In this document: piece by piece, positions 1 to 5,185 of the stretch
Position numbering within the stretch: the first letter of the stretch is position 1
Layout of the letters: each line of letters begins with the position of its first letter
NCBI GenBank assembly: GCA_043826085.1
Contig: JBDRQW010000099.1
Coordinates: 1 to 11,074 of the forward strand
DNA length: 11,074 nt
Origin: CAXBYZ01 sp043826085
GTDB lineage: Bacteria; Patescibacteriota; Microgenomatia; UBA1400; CG1-02-47-37
Direction of reading: 5' to 3'
Made by a program: the position numbers and the translations under genes
Notes under the pieces: generated by a model
The model's input: only the letters and a program-made list of their open reading frames with translations
What the model was told of the DNA's origin: nothing
The model's database searches: none

Positions 1-1265
1 AAAACTTGTTGAGGTTGAGATGGAGTATTGATATTGATAGTGAAAGTTGTATTTGAAAAAGGCTTGGTGGTGTTTATAAAAGTAGTCGAGAAAGACTCTT
101 GGGAAAGATTGCTGGTAATAATAAGTGAAGTATTTTTTTGACCCCAAATGGATTGGCCGGTATTTTTAAAGGTGGCGGTAAGTTGATAGTTTGAAGACTC
201 GGTTAGTTTATCTGGTATAGTTTCTTCAAGTAATTGACTATCGTTAATTTGGGCTGGTTCCCCCGCAATTTTACTTAAGTCTTTAACGGCATAGTAGTGT
301 GGATAGAACTCGTTTGAGTTGGGTTTTTGCCAGGCAAATTGATCAAATGGTGGTTGAGGGAAATTTAAAATAAAGGGGGTAACGGCAATTAGGTTGGGTT
401 GAGTCCAAATAGATTTAAAGGCCGATTGATAAAATTTAGATAAGGCCAGATCTTCGGTAGAAGCTCCTAAAACTTTACCATCTTTATGAATCCAACCGGT
501 TTCGGTAATAAAAATAGGTATGCTGTTGGGTAAGCCAAAGTTTTTTAAGTAGTTGATCTCTGCTTGATAACTTTGAAGAGAGCCAAAACCAGATCCGGTA
601 ACCGGACCGGAAAAACCGGGATTAGGGTAAGAGTGAGAATTCCAGCCATCAAAAAGTTTAAAGATTTCAGGGTCAGATCGATACATCTTTGACCAATAAT
701 CAGTGACGGTCATGGTATTAACAGAGTTGGGAGCGGCGGTGTCAAAACCAGCCGGAAGGATAAAGTAGTCTGATGAACTTTGCTTTAAAGCTTGATGGAA
801 GGTTCGAGCAATTTTGGCATACTCTTCAGGATTGATGATGTTCCCCCACTCTTTGGCGTGATTGGGTTCGTTAAACAAGACAATGTATCGATTTTGAATG
901 ACCCAGTTTAAATTATTTAAAAAATTAACCCAAGTATTAACTTGGTCAAGCTTTGGGGTAGCCCAATAGTCGTCAATGGGGACAGTGGCTAGCCTGATGA
1001 TGGGAATAAGTTTTAAGTCACGACATTTATCAAAAATATTTTGCCATTTATTTTGATCGAGGTCATTTTGGCGAATAACCAGAGTAACATAACCCCACTG
1101 GCCACCGGTACTGTTGACTAAATCAGCGGCGGGTTCAAGGTCGTCTAAATCAAGGGCGTGAATGCCAAAACGATTATTAGTTACTAACCTAGGGTCGGTA
1201 ATGGCTTGAACCGGTTTAACCAATAAGAATAAAAATAGTAAAGAAAAGAGTAAGATATTTCTCAT
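1..1265 (-). CDS. Secreted glycoside-hydrolase-like TIM-barrel protein with Ig-like C-terminal domain (partial)
   Basis: The reading frame is open from an ATG at 1265-1263 to the window edge, about 421 codons, so the C-terminus is missing. An N-terminal hydrophobic segment (residues 3-15, ending near VQA) is a typical signal peptide. The body looks like a clan-A glycoside hydrolase barrel: an FNEPNH motif puts the probable acid/base at Glu133, and an ITETGW motif puts the probable nucleophile at Glu255. Aromatic, Asn and Asp-rich loops fit sugar binding. From about residue 358 the sequence (TATFKNTGQSIWG) resembles the Ig-like domain found in NBR1 and in many bacterial surface proteins. The substrate cannot be read from the sequence. 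The start lies 8 nt after a TATAAT box, with no Shine-Dalgarno. The hydrolase assignment rests on the paired Glu motifs and is fairly secure; the exact GH family is open. Confidence 0.8.
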   Translation of the reverse strand, partial: MRNILLFSLLFLFLLVKPVQAITDPRLVTNNRFGIHALDLDDLEPAADLVNSTGGQWGYVTLVIRQNDLDQNKWQNIFDKCRDLKLIPIIRLATVPIDDYWATPKLDQVNTWVNFLNNLNWVIQNRYIVLFNEPNHAKEWGNIINPEEYAKIARTFHQALKQSSSDYFILPAGFDTAAPNSVNTMTVTDYWSKMYRSDPEIFKLFDGWNSHSYPNPGFSGPVTGSGFGSLQSYQAEINYLKNFGLPNSIPIFITETGWIHKDGKVLGASTEDLALSKFYQSAFKSIWTQPNLIAVTPFILNFPQPPFDQFAWQKPNSNEFYPHYYAVKDLSKIAGEPAQINDSQLLEETIPDKLTESSNYQLTATFKNTGQSIWGQKNTSLIITSNLSQESFSTTFINTTKPFSNTTFTININTPSQPQQV

Positions 1266-1273
1266 GAATGGCT

Positions 1274-1279
1274 ATTATA
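1274..1279 (-). promoter_or_regulatory. Putative -10 box (TATAAT) of the glycoside hydrolase gene
   Basis: A perfect TATAAT on the minus strand ends 8 nt before the ATG at 1265, so transcription would begin at or next to the start codon (leaderless mRNA). No good -35 is visible: the 17-nt position holds CTGCAG, inside the palindrome at 1281-1303. Confidence 0.45.
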
Positions 1280-1280
1280 C

Positions 1281-1303
1281 CCTGCAGGGACGGACCCTGC
1301 AGG
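1281..1303. repeat. GC-rich hairpin: 9-bp inverted repeat, 5-nt loop
   Basis: CCTGCAGGG and CCCTGCAGG flank the 5-nt loop ACGGA as a perfect inverted repeat; each arm also contains the self-palindrome CCTGCAGG. It starts directly after the stop codon of the transglycosylase-like gene and fills the -35 region of the next gene. No T-run follows it on the minus strand, so it is not a canonical intrinsic terminator, although a transcript-end stabiliser or weak terminator is possible. Its base composition contrasts with the AT-rich surroundings. Confidence 0.7.
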
Positions 1304-1885
1304 TTAGTCGGGAATGCAGTTGGGCCAAATATAGGCTTGGTTGATGGACAAAACGTAAGAAGCGGTTTGAACTGAAATTTTGGCATTGTAGCGAGTGTCT
1401 GGATCGGGTTCAAGATTTAGTAAATTCTGATAATGAGCCCAAGCATTGGGAGAAAACTGGAATAAACCGGCATAGGAAAGATTTTTAGCACTTGGGTTAA
1501 AGCCGGATTCACAAACAGCAATGTGTCTTAGTAAGTTGGAGTCAAGATTATATTTTTGAGAAAATTCATCAATAAATCCATGAATTTCTTCCGGGGAAAA
1601 TGAAGGTTGAGGGGAAGGCCCGGCATTCGCCGGGTAAATCTTGCTAATGTTTTCAGAAGTTTCAGGGGTATTCACCCCTGAGGAATTGATAATAGTTTGG
1701 TTAATTATTGGAGAGGGAGAGGGAGAGGGAGAGGGAGTGAAAATTGATAGAGATGAAGGACTAGGGTTGAGGGTTGGGGTGATCTGGGCCACTCGATTTC
1801 TTTTTGATTTAAAAATAGTTAAGATTATTATGAAAGTGATAAATCCAAGCCATTTTAAACAAGATTTGGGGGTTGGTTTTACCAT
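1304..1885 (-). CDS. Membrane-anchored lytic-transglycosylase/lysozyme-like protein
   Basis: A 193-residue protein. Residues 11-26 form a hydrophobic anchor followed by KSKR. Residues 35-98 are a low-complexity Pro/Ser/Thr linker, including a PSPSPSPSP run from a hexanucleotide repeat. Residues 100-190 form a small lysozyme-fold domain: the CESGFNP motif gives the probable catalytic Glu126, and AGLFQFSPNAW is the matching SLT/transglycosylase signature. Cys125 and Cys190 could form a disulfide outside the cell. Likely role: cleavage of murein glycan strands at the cell surface, either its own or a partner cell's (inference). The ATG at 1885 lies 7 nt after the abiEii stop, so it may be read from the AbiE transcript. 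The first 20 residues closely match the nuclease encoded at 3450-4148 (KSxLKWLGFI), even at DNA level. Two GC-rich palindromes lie inside the linker. Confidence 0.78.
   Translation of the reverse strand: MVKPTPKSCLKWLGFITFIIILTIFKSKRNRVAQITPTLNPSPSSLSIFTPSPSPSPSPIINQTIINSSGVNTPETSENISKIYPANAGPSPQPSFSPEEIHGFIDEFSQKYNLDSNLLRHIAVCESGFNPSAKNLSYAGLFQFSPNAWAHYQNLLNLEPDPDTRYNAKISVQTASYVLSINQAYIWPNCIPD
1619..1634. repeat. GC-rich palindrome with 4-nt loop, inside the transglycosylase-like gene
   Basis: CCCGGC and GCCGGG flank ATTC, which is GAAT on the coding strand. It encodes the PANAG stretch of the linker and has the same loop as the palindrome at 1662-1681. Confidence 0.6.
1662..1681. repeat. 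GC-rich palindrome with 4-nt loop, inside the transglycosylase-like gene
   Basis: TCAGGGGT and ACCCCTGA flank the loop ATTC (GAAT on the coding strand) as a perfect 8-bp inverted repeat encoding GVNTP. The core GGYGAATRCC is shared with 1619-1634. It lies just after the short direct repeat at 1686-1709 in the coding direction. Confidence 0.65.
1686..1709 (-). repeat. Direct repeat R2, copy in the transglycosylase-like gene
   Basis: Matches 3435-3458 at 22 of 24 positions, including 17 identical bases in a row (1693-1709). It encodes IINQTII of the linker. The copy just after the nuclease gene has the same codons but lies out of frame there, because CC is missing next to the repeat. Confidence 0.65.
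1713..1736. repeat. Hexanucleotide microsatellite (GAGGGA)x4
   Basis: Four exact tandem copies of a 6-bp unit, encoding alternating Ser-Pro on the minus strand. Because the unit is two codons, slippage would change linker length without breaking the frame. Confidence 0.85.
1839..1867 (-). repeat. Direct repeat R1 (membrane-anchor coding), transglycosylase copy
   Basis: 28 of 29 bases match 4102-4130 in the nuclease gene, with identical synonymous codons for KSxLKWLGFI. Similarity continues weakly to both ATG codons. Such identity at third positions points to duplication or gene conversion rather than convergence. Confidence 0.8.
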
Positions 1886-1892
1886 AGCTAGT

Positions 1893-2720
1893 TTAGTTAT
1901 AATGCTCTCGATATCTTTGGTAGAACTGATGGAAGTTGTTACACCAATCTTGAATAAAAATATTATTTACAAACATGGGTTCAAGATCTATTAAAAGATC
2001 TTTTGATTTAATTTTTACTATTTTTTTATCTAGTTTAGAAAAAGCTTTTTTAATATCTAAAGAATTTTTCTTTAACTGATTTTCATTAGGAATAATTTTT
2101 TTATTCATGTACCAAATTAAATCATAAAAATCTCTACCTTTAATATCAATACCTGTATTTCCTTTTTTGTAAACCCTATCAAGGCAAGCATTTATTTTTC
2201 CTGCCATTAAAGTGGGTAGGTCATAGTGTTTAATTAGAATGGAAAACTCTCCCTGTGAGTAAGGAGTTATTAAAGTAGGATAGTTATTATCTTGCTTATC
2301 ATTAATTTCTACTTTAATATGTAGTTTTTCTGATTTCATTGGTGATAAGCCTAAATCATATAGAATTGGAAATTTGAAAGTTAATCTTGAAATTTTACTA
2401 CCTGATTGAGTAGAATAGTTGAAATTTTCAAACTTTAATTGCTTAAAGTAGCTTGCTAGGCATTCACCTGTTTGATTAATGTTAATTGACAAGTTGGTTT
2501 CAAAGTCTAAATCCTCGGACATTCTGTTTAAATCGTAAACCTTACGTAAACATGTGCCCCCGTAAAGTGTTAAGTTTTTGTATTTTTTATGATTAAAAAT
2601 TGCTTTTAAAACGTGATCCTGTAAGTGTTCTTTAATGTACACTTTTATAGACGAGCTTGAAGCCCCCTGATTAATCAGTTGGTTTTTGATTAATTTAATT
2701 TTATAAATTATTGGGTGCAT
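1893..2720 (-). CDS. abiEii: AbiEii-family nucleotidyltransferase toxin
   Basis: A 275-residue member of the AbiEii/AbiGii (DUF1814) nucleotidyltransferase family, the toxin half of the AbiE abortive-infection / toxin-antitoxin pair. Motifs in order: GGTCLRK at 54-60; RMSEDLDF at 66-73 with the DxD metal pair Asp70/Asp72; KVEI at 136-139; a Lys in LMAGKINA at 171-178; and GRDFYDL at 195-201. All expected catalytic motifs are present, so the toxin looks intact. Its ATG at 2720 overlaps the last 20 nt of the antitoxin gene, which implies translational coupling. There is no Shine-Dalgarno. A TATAAT at 2726-2731 sits 5 nt upstream, but in very AT-rich sequence without a -35. Family knowledge: MenT/AbiEii-type enzymes transfer nucleotides, in studied cases to tRNA; the target here is unknown. 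Base composition is visibly more AT-rich than the flanking thyA or gltX genes. Confidence 0.92.
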   Translation of the reverse strand: MHPIIYKIKLIKNQLINQGASSSSIKVYIKEHLQDHVLKAIFNHKKYKNLTLYGGTCLRKVYDLNRMSEDLDFETNLSININQTGECLASYFKQLKFENFNYSTQSGSKISRLTFKFPILYDLGLSPMKSEKLHIKVEINDKQDNNYPTLITPYSQGEFSILIKHYDLPTLMAGKINACLDRVYKKGNTGIDIKGRDFYDLIWYMNKKIIPNENQLKKNSLDIKKAFSKLDKKIVKIKSKDLLIDLEPMFVNNIFIQDWCNNFHQFYQRYREHYN

Positions 2721-3354
2721 ATTTGATTATATTTTTAATAATTAATTTTAATTTGTTAATTTTAGCTAAATTACTGTATTTTTCTAGTTCTTTGAAGTCT
2801 TTTTTTGAAAAACTATCTAAGTTTAACCTTAATTCTTTAACTAAATTACGTTTATTAAAATTATTGGCTAAAGATCCCGCTTTAAAGTAAAAGTAGTCAA
2901 AAAGGGCTTTAGCCTTGGTGGCTACATAGTATTCGTGTTTTCCAAAAAATCTCAATTTATAACCGAGAAATAAATCTTTTTTAATATTTTTGTAGATAAA
3001 GGTGCTTAAATTATTTGACAGTCTTGAGCCGGTTTTTAAAGTAACTAAAGTGATAGGAAAAGTGCCTTCAGTTAAAACCTCGTGTTTACTAAGAATATAT
3101 TCTAAGGATAAATAGGAGGGAATTTTTAGTCTTGAGGCTAAAAATTCCCTAAACTCAGGTTCTTGACTGTATTTCTCTAGATTTTTTCGAGTGGTATAAG
3201 TTCCACGCTTTAATGAAATAATTTTTCCTTTTTTTAACCAACGATAAATATTCTGCTCTATTGATTTTAAAGAATTTTTAGGATTTAAGGTTAATAGTTG
3301 ATCTTTTGTAAAGTAGATTAGCTCCTCAGCTTTGTTTAGTTCACTGATGTTCAT
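2701..3354 (-). CDS. abiEi: AbiEi-family antitoxin / transcriptional autorepressor
   Basis: A 217-residue protein lying immediately upstream of, and overlapping by 20 nt, an AbiEii toxin. Residues 14-55 form a winged helix-turn-helix (SIEQNIYRWLKKGKIISLKRGTY is typical of the family). Then come the YLSLEYILSKHEVL segment (81-94), a basic strand-rich region (100-145), and AKALFDYFYF (148-157) of the C-terminal antitoxin domain. Family knowledge: AbiEi antagonises the toxin without forming a stable complex (type IV) and represses its own promoter by binding inverted repeats. A perfect inverted repeat lies exactly over this gene's predicted promoter, as that model requires. The ATG at 3354 is preceded by an in-frame TAA in the leader, so no longer start is possible. 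There is no Shine-Dalgarno. Confidence 0.9.
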   Translation of the reverse strand: MNISELNKAEELIYFTKDQLLTLNPKNSLKSIEQNIYRWLKKGKIISLKRGTYTTRKNLEKYSQEPEFREFLASRLKIPSYLSLEYILSKHEVLTEGTFPITLVTLKTGSRLSNNLSTFIYKNIKKDLFLGYKLRFFGKHEYYVATKAKALFDYFYFKAGSLANNFNKRNLVKELRLNLDSFSKKDFKELEKYSNLAKINKLKLIIKNIIKYAPNNL

Positions 3355-3371
3355 AATGTCTAATTCTATTT

Positions 3372-3402
3372 AAGATATACTACTTATTATGTAGTATATC
3401 TT
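3372..3402. promoter_or_regulatory. Perfect 12-bp inverted repeat: candidate AbiEi operator
   Basis: The arms AAGATATACTAC (3372-3383) and GTAGTATATCTT (3391-3402) are exact reverse complements around a 7-nt centre. The -10 hexamer (3386-3391) sits in that centre and most of the spacer lies under one arm, so a bound repressor would block RNA polymerase. Position and symmetry fit autoregulation by AbiEi (family knowledge plus inference). A hairpin in the 5' leader is the alternative. Confidence 0.75.
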
Positions 3403-3414
3403 CAATAATGTCAA
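3386..3414 (-). promoter_or_regulatory. Sigma70-type promoter of abiEi-abiEii
   Basis: On the minus strand TTGACA (3414-3409) is followed by a 17-nt spacer and CATAAT (3391-3386). This is the best consensus promoter in the window. Initiation near 3379 leaves a leader of about 25 nt, unlike the leaderless-type promoters of neighbouring genes. Confidence 0.8.
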
Positions 3415-3434
3415 GATGGTTACTTTGAGGTTGG

Positions 3435-3458
3435 TTGGTAGTAGTTTGGTTAATTATT
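3435..3458 (-). repeat. Direct repeat R2, copy at the 3' end of the nuclease gene
   Basis: Partner of 1686-1709 (22 of 24 matches). It spans the nuclease stop codon. Read in the frame used by the transglycosylase-like gene it gives PPLIINQTTTN, continuing to a stop at 3380, so the region may be a relic linker knocked out of frame. Confidence 0.65.
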
Positions 3459-4148
3459 AGAGGGGGAAATGAATTTTTGATTGTAGCAAGATTTGGCTTT
3501 GGTGTAGCCGGCTTTTTGAGCTTCTGATTCGGTACAAAACCATTGTTCATCTTTGTCTTTTTCGACGATAGTAGAGTTGTACTGAGCACAACCCGGAAAG
3601 TAGTATCTTTTTAGACTTTGATTATTTAAATCGATATTGCCTTTGATAATACAGTCAGGATTATCTAAATTTTTATCTTTTTGGTAGCAGTTTGGAGAGT
3701 AAACCCCTAGCTGATTTTTTTTGGCTAAGTTGCCGGCAATTTTTAGATTTTCGGTTTGTGAAGTTTTATCGGAGTGGTAGCGCCCAAAACCGTTGGCAAC
3801 TATTTTTAAATTAATTAAATCTTTACCCAAGTAAACTAAGGCCATGGCTCGGCCTCGTTGGTCTAAGATTTTTTCTTGAATAGTAATTTTTTTATCTTTG
3901 ACTAAAGATTCGAGATAATCTTTTGATTCTTGACCATAACAGTACTCTAGTTCCGGAGAGTCAACCTGGCGAAGTCGTAAACGAACCTTGCCGTCTAGTA
4001 ATAAAGTATCGCCATCTAGGACTTCTAAAACTTTAATACCATAATCACTGGTGGGACGAGAGACTAAAAAAAAGTTAAAAAGTAAAGAAGGAATGGCAAT
4101 TATAAATCCAAGCCATTTTAACCAAGATTTATTTTTTGTTTTTGCCAT
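3450..4148 (-). CDS. Membrane-anchored thermonuclease (SNase) with C-terminal four-Cys domain
   Basis: A 232-residue protein. Residues 10-30 are a hydrophobic signal-anchor, placing the rest outside the cell. Residues 37-152 form the staphylococcal-nuclease domain, with DGDT (45-48), RLRQVDSPE (58-66) and QRGRAMALVY (97-106). Arg58, Glu66 and Arg100 correspond to the catalytic Arg35, Glu43 and Arg87 of S. aureus nuclease, with Asp45 and Asp63 as calcium ligands, so the enzyme looks active. Residues 166-221 hold four cysteines (166, 187, 205, 221) with YFPGC and WFCTESEAQKAG, matching the Ada-like/sunset zinc-type domain often fused to such nucleases. It is the last gene of the thyA-folA-CMD cluster, 9 nt after the previous stop. 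Likely role: degrading DNA at the cell surface, perhaps for nucleotide uptake (inference). Its anchor is shared with the protein encoded at 1304-1885. Confidence 0.88.
   Translation of the reverse strand: MAKTKNKSWLKWLGFIIAIPSLLFNFFLVSRPTSDYGIKVLEVLDGDTLLLDGKVRLRLRQVDSPELEYCYGQESKDYLESLVKDKKITIQEKILDQRGRAMALVYLGKDLINLKIVANGFGRYHSDKTSQTENLKIAGNLAKKNQLGVYSPNCYQKDKNLDNPDCIIKGNIDLNNQSLKRYYFPGCAQYNSTIVEKDKDEQWFCTESEAQKAGYTKAKSCYNQKFISPSNN
4102..4130 (-). repeat. Direct repeat R1 (membrane-anchor coding), nuclease copy
   Basis: Partner of 1839-1867, differing at one base that changes Cys to Trp in KSxLKWLGFI. Same orientation, about 2.26 kb apart, with the AbiE cassette between. Confidence 0.8.
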
Positions 4149-4157
4149 ACGTATATT

Positions 4158-4691
4158 CTATAAGCATTGGTCTGGTAAAACTCCTAAAGAATCATTAAAA
4201 CGATTGATAAAGTTAAATAAACCGACCACGCTTGAAATTTCTACAATTTGAGGGTCGGTGTAATATTTTTTCATTTTTTGTATAAGTTTCGAATCAATAT
4301 TAAAGGCATGCTTAGTTGAAGCAACAGCATATTCTATGGCTGTTTGTTCTTTTATGGAAAGATTTTCTGACTCAATATTTTCAATGTCTTTATCGGTTAG
4401 TCCAAACACTTTTAACTGTTGTTTGGCAACTGAAACACAAAATTCACATTTATTTAAATCTGATATTTTTAAAGCAATTCTCCATTTTAAGAGTTTATCA
4501 ACCGGGGCATCATCCATGATGGCTTTAAACATAATAAAGAAACCGATTAAAACATCTTCGCAATTAGCCATGACTCTCATCCATTTAGGAACTTTACCAC
4601 TGGCTTTTTTTATTTTTTGAAATAAAGCTTTGGCTTGACCTTTAGCTTCGTCATCGGTAACTTGATGAACTAATGGTGGGATTGATATCAT
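4158..4691 (-). CDS. Carboxymuconolactone-decarboxylase (CMD/AhpD-like) family protein
   Basis: A 177-residue, mostly helical protein with the CMD-family core: KLLKWRIALKISDLNKCEFC, carrying a CxxC at Cys82/Cys85. AhpD-type peroxidases use such a pair, together with a nearby Glu and a His four residues after the second Cys. Here those positions are Trp70 and Ala89, so the canonical proton relay appears absent. A thiol-redox function is still possible, but peroxidase activity should not be assumed. Its ATG overlaps the folA stop (ATGA, 4688-4691), which implies translational coupling. AAAGG lies a few nt upstream, the closest thing to a Shine-Dalgarno in the window. Being co-transcribed with dihydrofolate reductase and thymidylate synthase suggests a redox or housekeeping link, but no specific role can be named. 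Confidence 0.78.
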   Translation of the reverse strand: MISIPPLVHQVTDDEAKGQAKALFQKIKKASGKVPKWMRVMANCEDVLIGFFIMFKAIMDDAPVDKLLKWRIALKISDLNKCEFCVSVAKQQLKVFGLTDKDIENIESENLSIKEQTAIEYAVASTKHAFNIDSKLIQKMKKYYTDPQIVEISSVVGLFNFINRFNDSLGVLPDQCL

Positions 4692-5185
4692 AATTGCCTT
4701 TCTAATTCTAAGAATGTATAGGAATATTTGTTAGATTGATTAGTTTTTTTTGAGATAATTTTATTAAATTGTGAAGAATAATCCGGAAAGAAAGTATCAC
4801 AATTAAAGTTGCCTTTGATATGAGTGATATAAAGTTTATCGGCAAATGGCAGGGCTTGCTTGTAGATTTCTCCCCCGCCGATGATAAAGATTTCTTTTTG
4901 GTCTAAAGTTTTAGCTAAAGCAATGGCTTTTTGAAGAGAGTGAATAACTTGAATATTCCGCTCCGGAGCGGAATATTGGGGATGGCGGGTGATGATGATG
5001 TTGGGACGATTTGGTAAAGGTTTGCCGATGGATTCAAAAGTTTTTCTACCCATAATGATGGGGTGTTTGGTGGTAATTTTTTTAAAATATTTGAAGTCGG
5101 CTGAGATATGCCAAGGAATTTTACCTTTTTTACCGATACCGAAATTATCGTCGTGGGCAACTATTATGGAGATGGTGGCACTCAT
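4688..5185 (-). CDS. folA: Dihydrofolate reductase
   Basis: A 165-residue DHFR, normal length. It reduces dihydrofolate to tetrahydrofolate with NADPH, regenerating the cofactor oxidised by thymidylate synthase. Visible family residues: IPWH (Trp25), Asp30 in ISADFKYFK (equivalent of E. coli Asp27), GRKTFESIG at 46-54, LPNRPNIII with the substrate-binding Arg60, IIGGGEIY at 101-108, and the TH pair after YI (Thr121). The ATG follows the thyA TAA with no gap (TAAATG), and the TGA stop is shared with the next start. A perfect 26-bp GC-rich palindrome (4952-4977) encodes residues 71-78, YSAPERNI, in the surface loop after strand IIITRHP. The frame is kept and the loop should tolerate it. Use of TGA as a stop argues for the standard bacterial code. 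Confidence 0.95.
   Translation of the reverse strand: MSATISIIVAHDDNFGIGKKGKIPWHISADFKYFKKITTKHPIIMGRKTFESIGKPLPNRPNIIITRHPQYSAPERNIQVIHSLQKAIALAKTLDQKEIFIIGGGEIYKQALPFADKLYITHIKGNFNCDTFFPDYSSQFNKIISKKTNQSNKYSYTFLELERQL
4952..4977. repeat. Perfect 26-bp GC-rich palindrome inside folA
   Basis: The half-site AATATTCCGCTCC is followed directly by its exact reverse complement. It encodes a DHFR surface loop (YSAPERNI). Chance formation of a 13-bp perfect arm within a coding region is unlikely, so it may be an inserted palindromic element. Confidence 0.8.

Noticed and set aside
590..625. Clustered CCGG/ACCGG inverted repeats in the glycoside hydrolase gene
   Set aside because: They arise from Gly/Pro codons in a GPVTGSG stretch, with arms of only about 5 bp.
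1281..1303. Hairpin as an intrinsic terminator for the transglycosylase-like gene
   Set aside because: No T-run follows on the minus strand; it is kept as a palindromic repeat.
1896..1901. TATAAC 10 nt before the transglycosylase-like start as a promoter
   Set aside because: No -35 at the right distance; the short gap to abiEii suggests co-transcription instead.
1641..1994. Plus-strand reading frame of 117 codons
   Set aside because: It lies opposite the transglycosylase-like and abiEii genes and its Gly-Glu repeats are the complement of the Ser-Pro microsatellite.
2726..2731. TATAAT 5 nt before the abiEii start as a separate toxin promoter
   Set aside because: The surrounding sequence is almost pure A/T and no -35 lies at 16-18 nt; chance is likely.
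3380..3589. A 69-codon minus-strand reading frame after the nuclease gene
   Set aside because: It mostly overlaps the nuclease in another frame and has no independent start signal; only its tail is interesting, as a possible relic linker, and is covered under the direct repeats.
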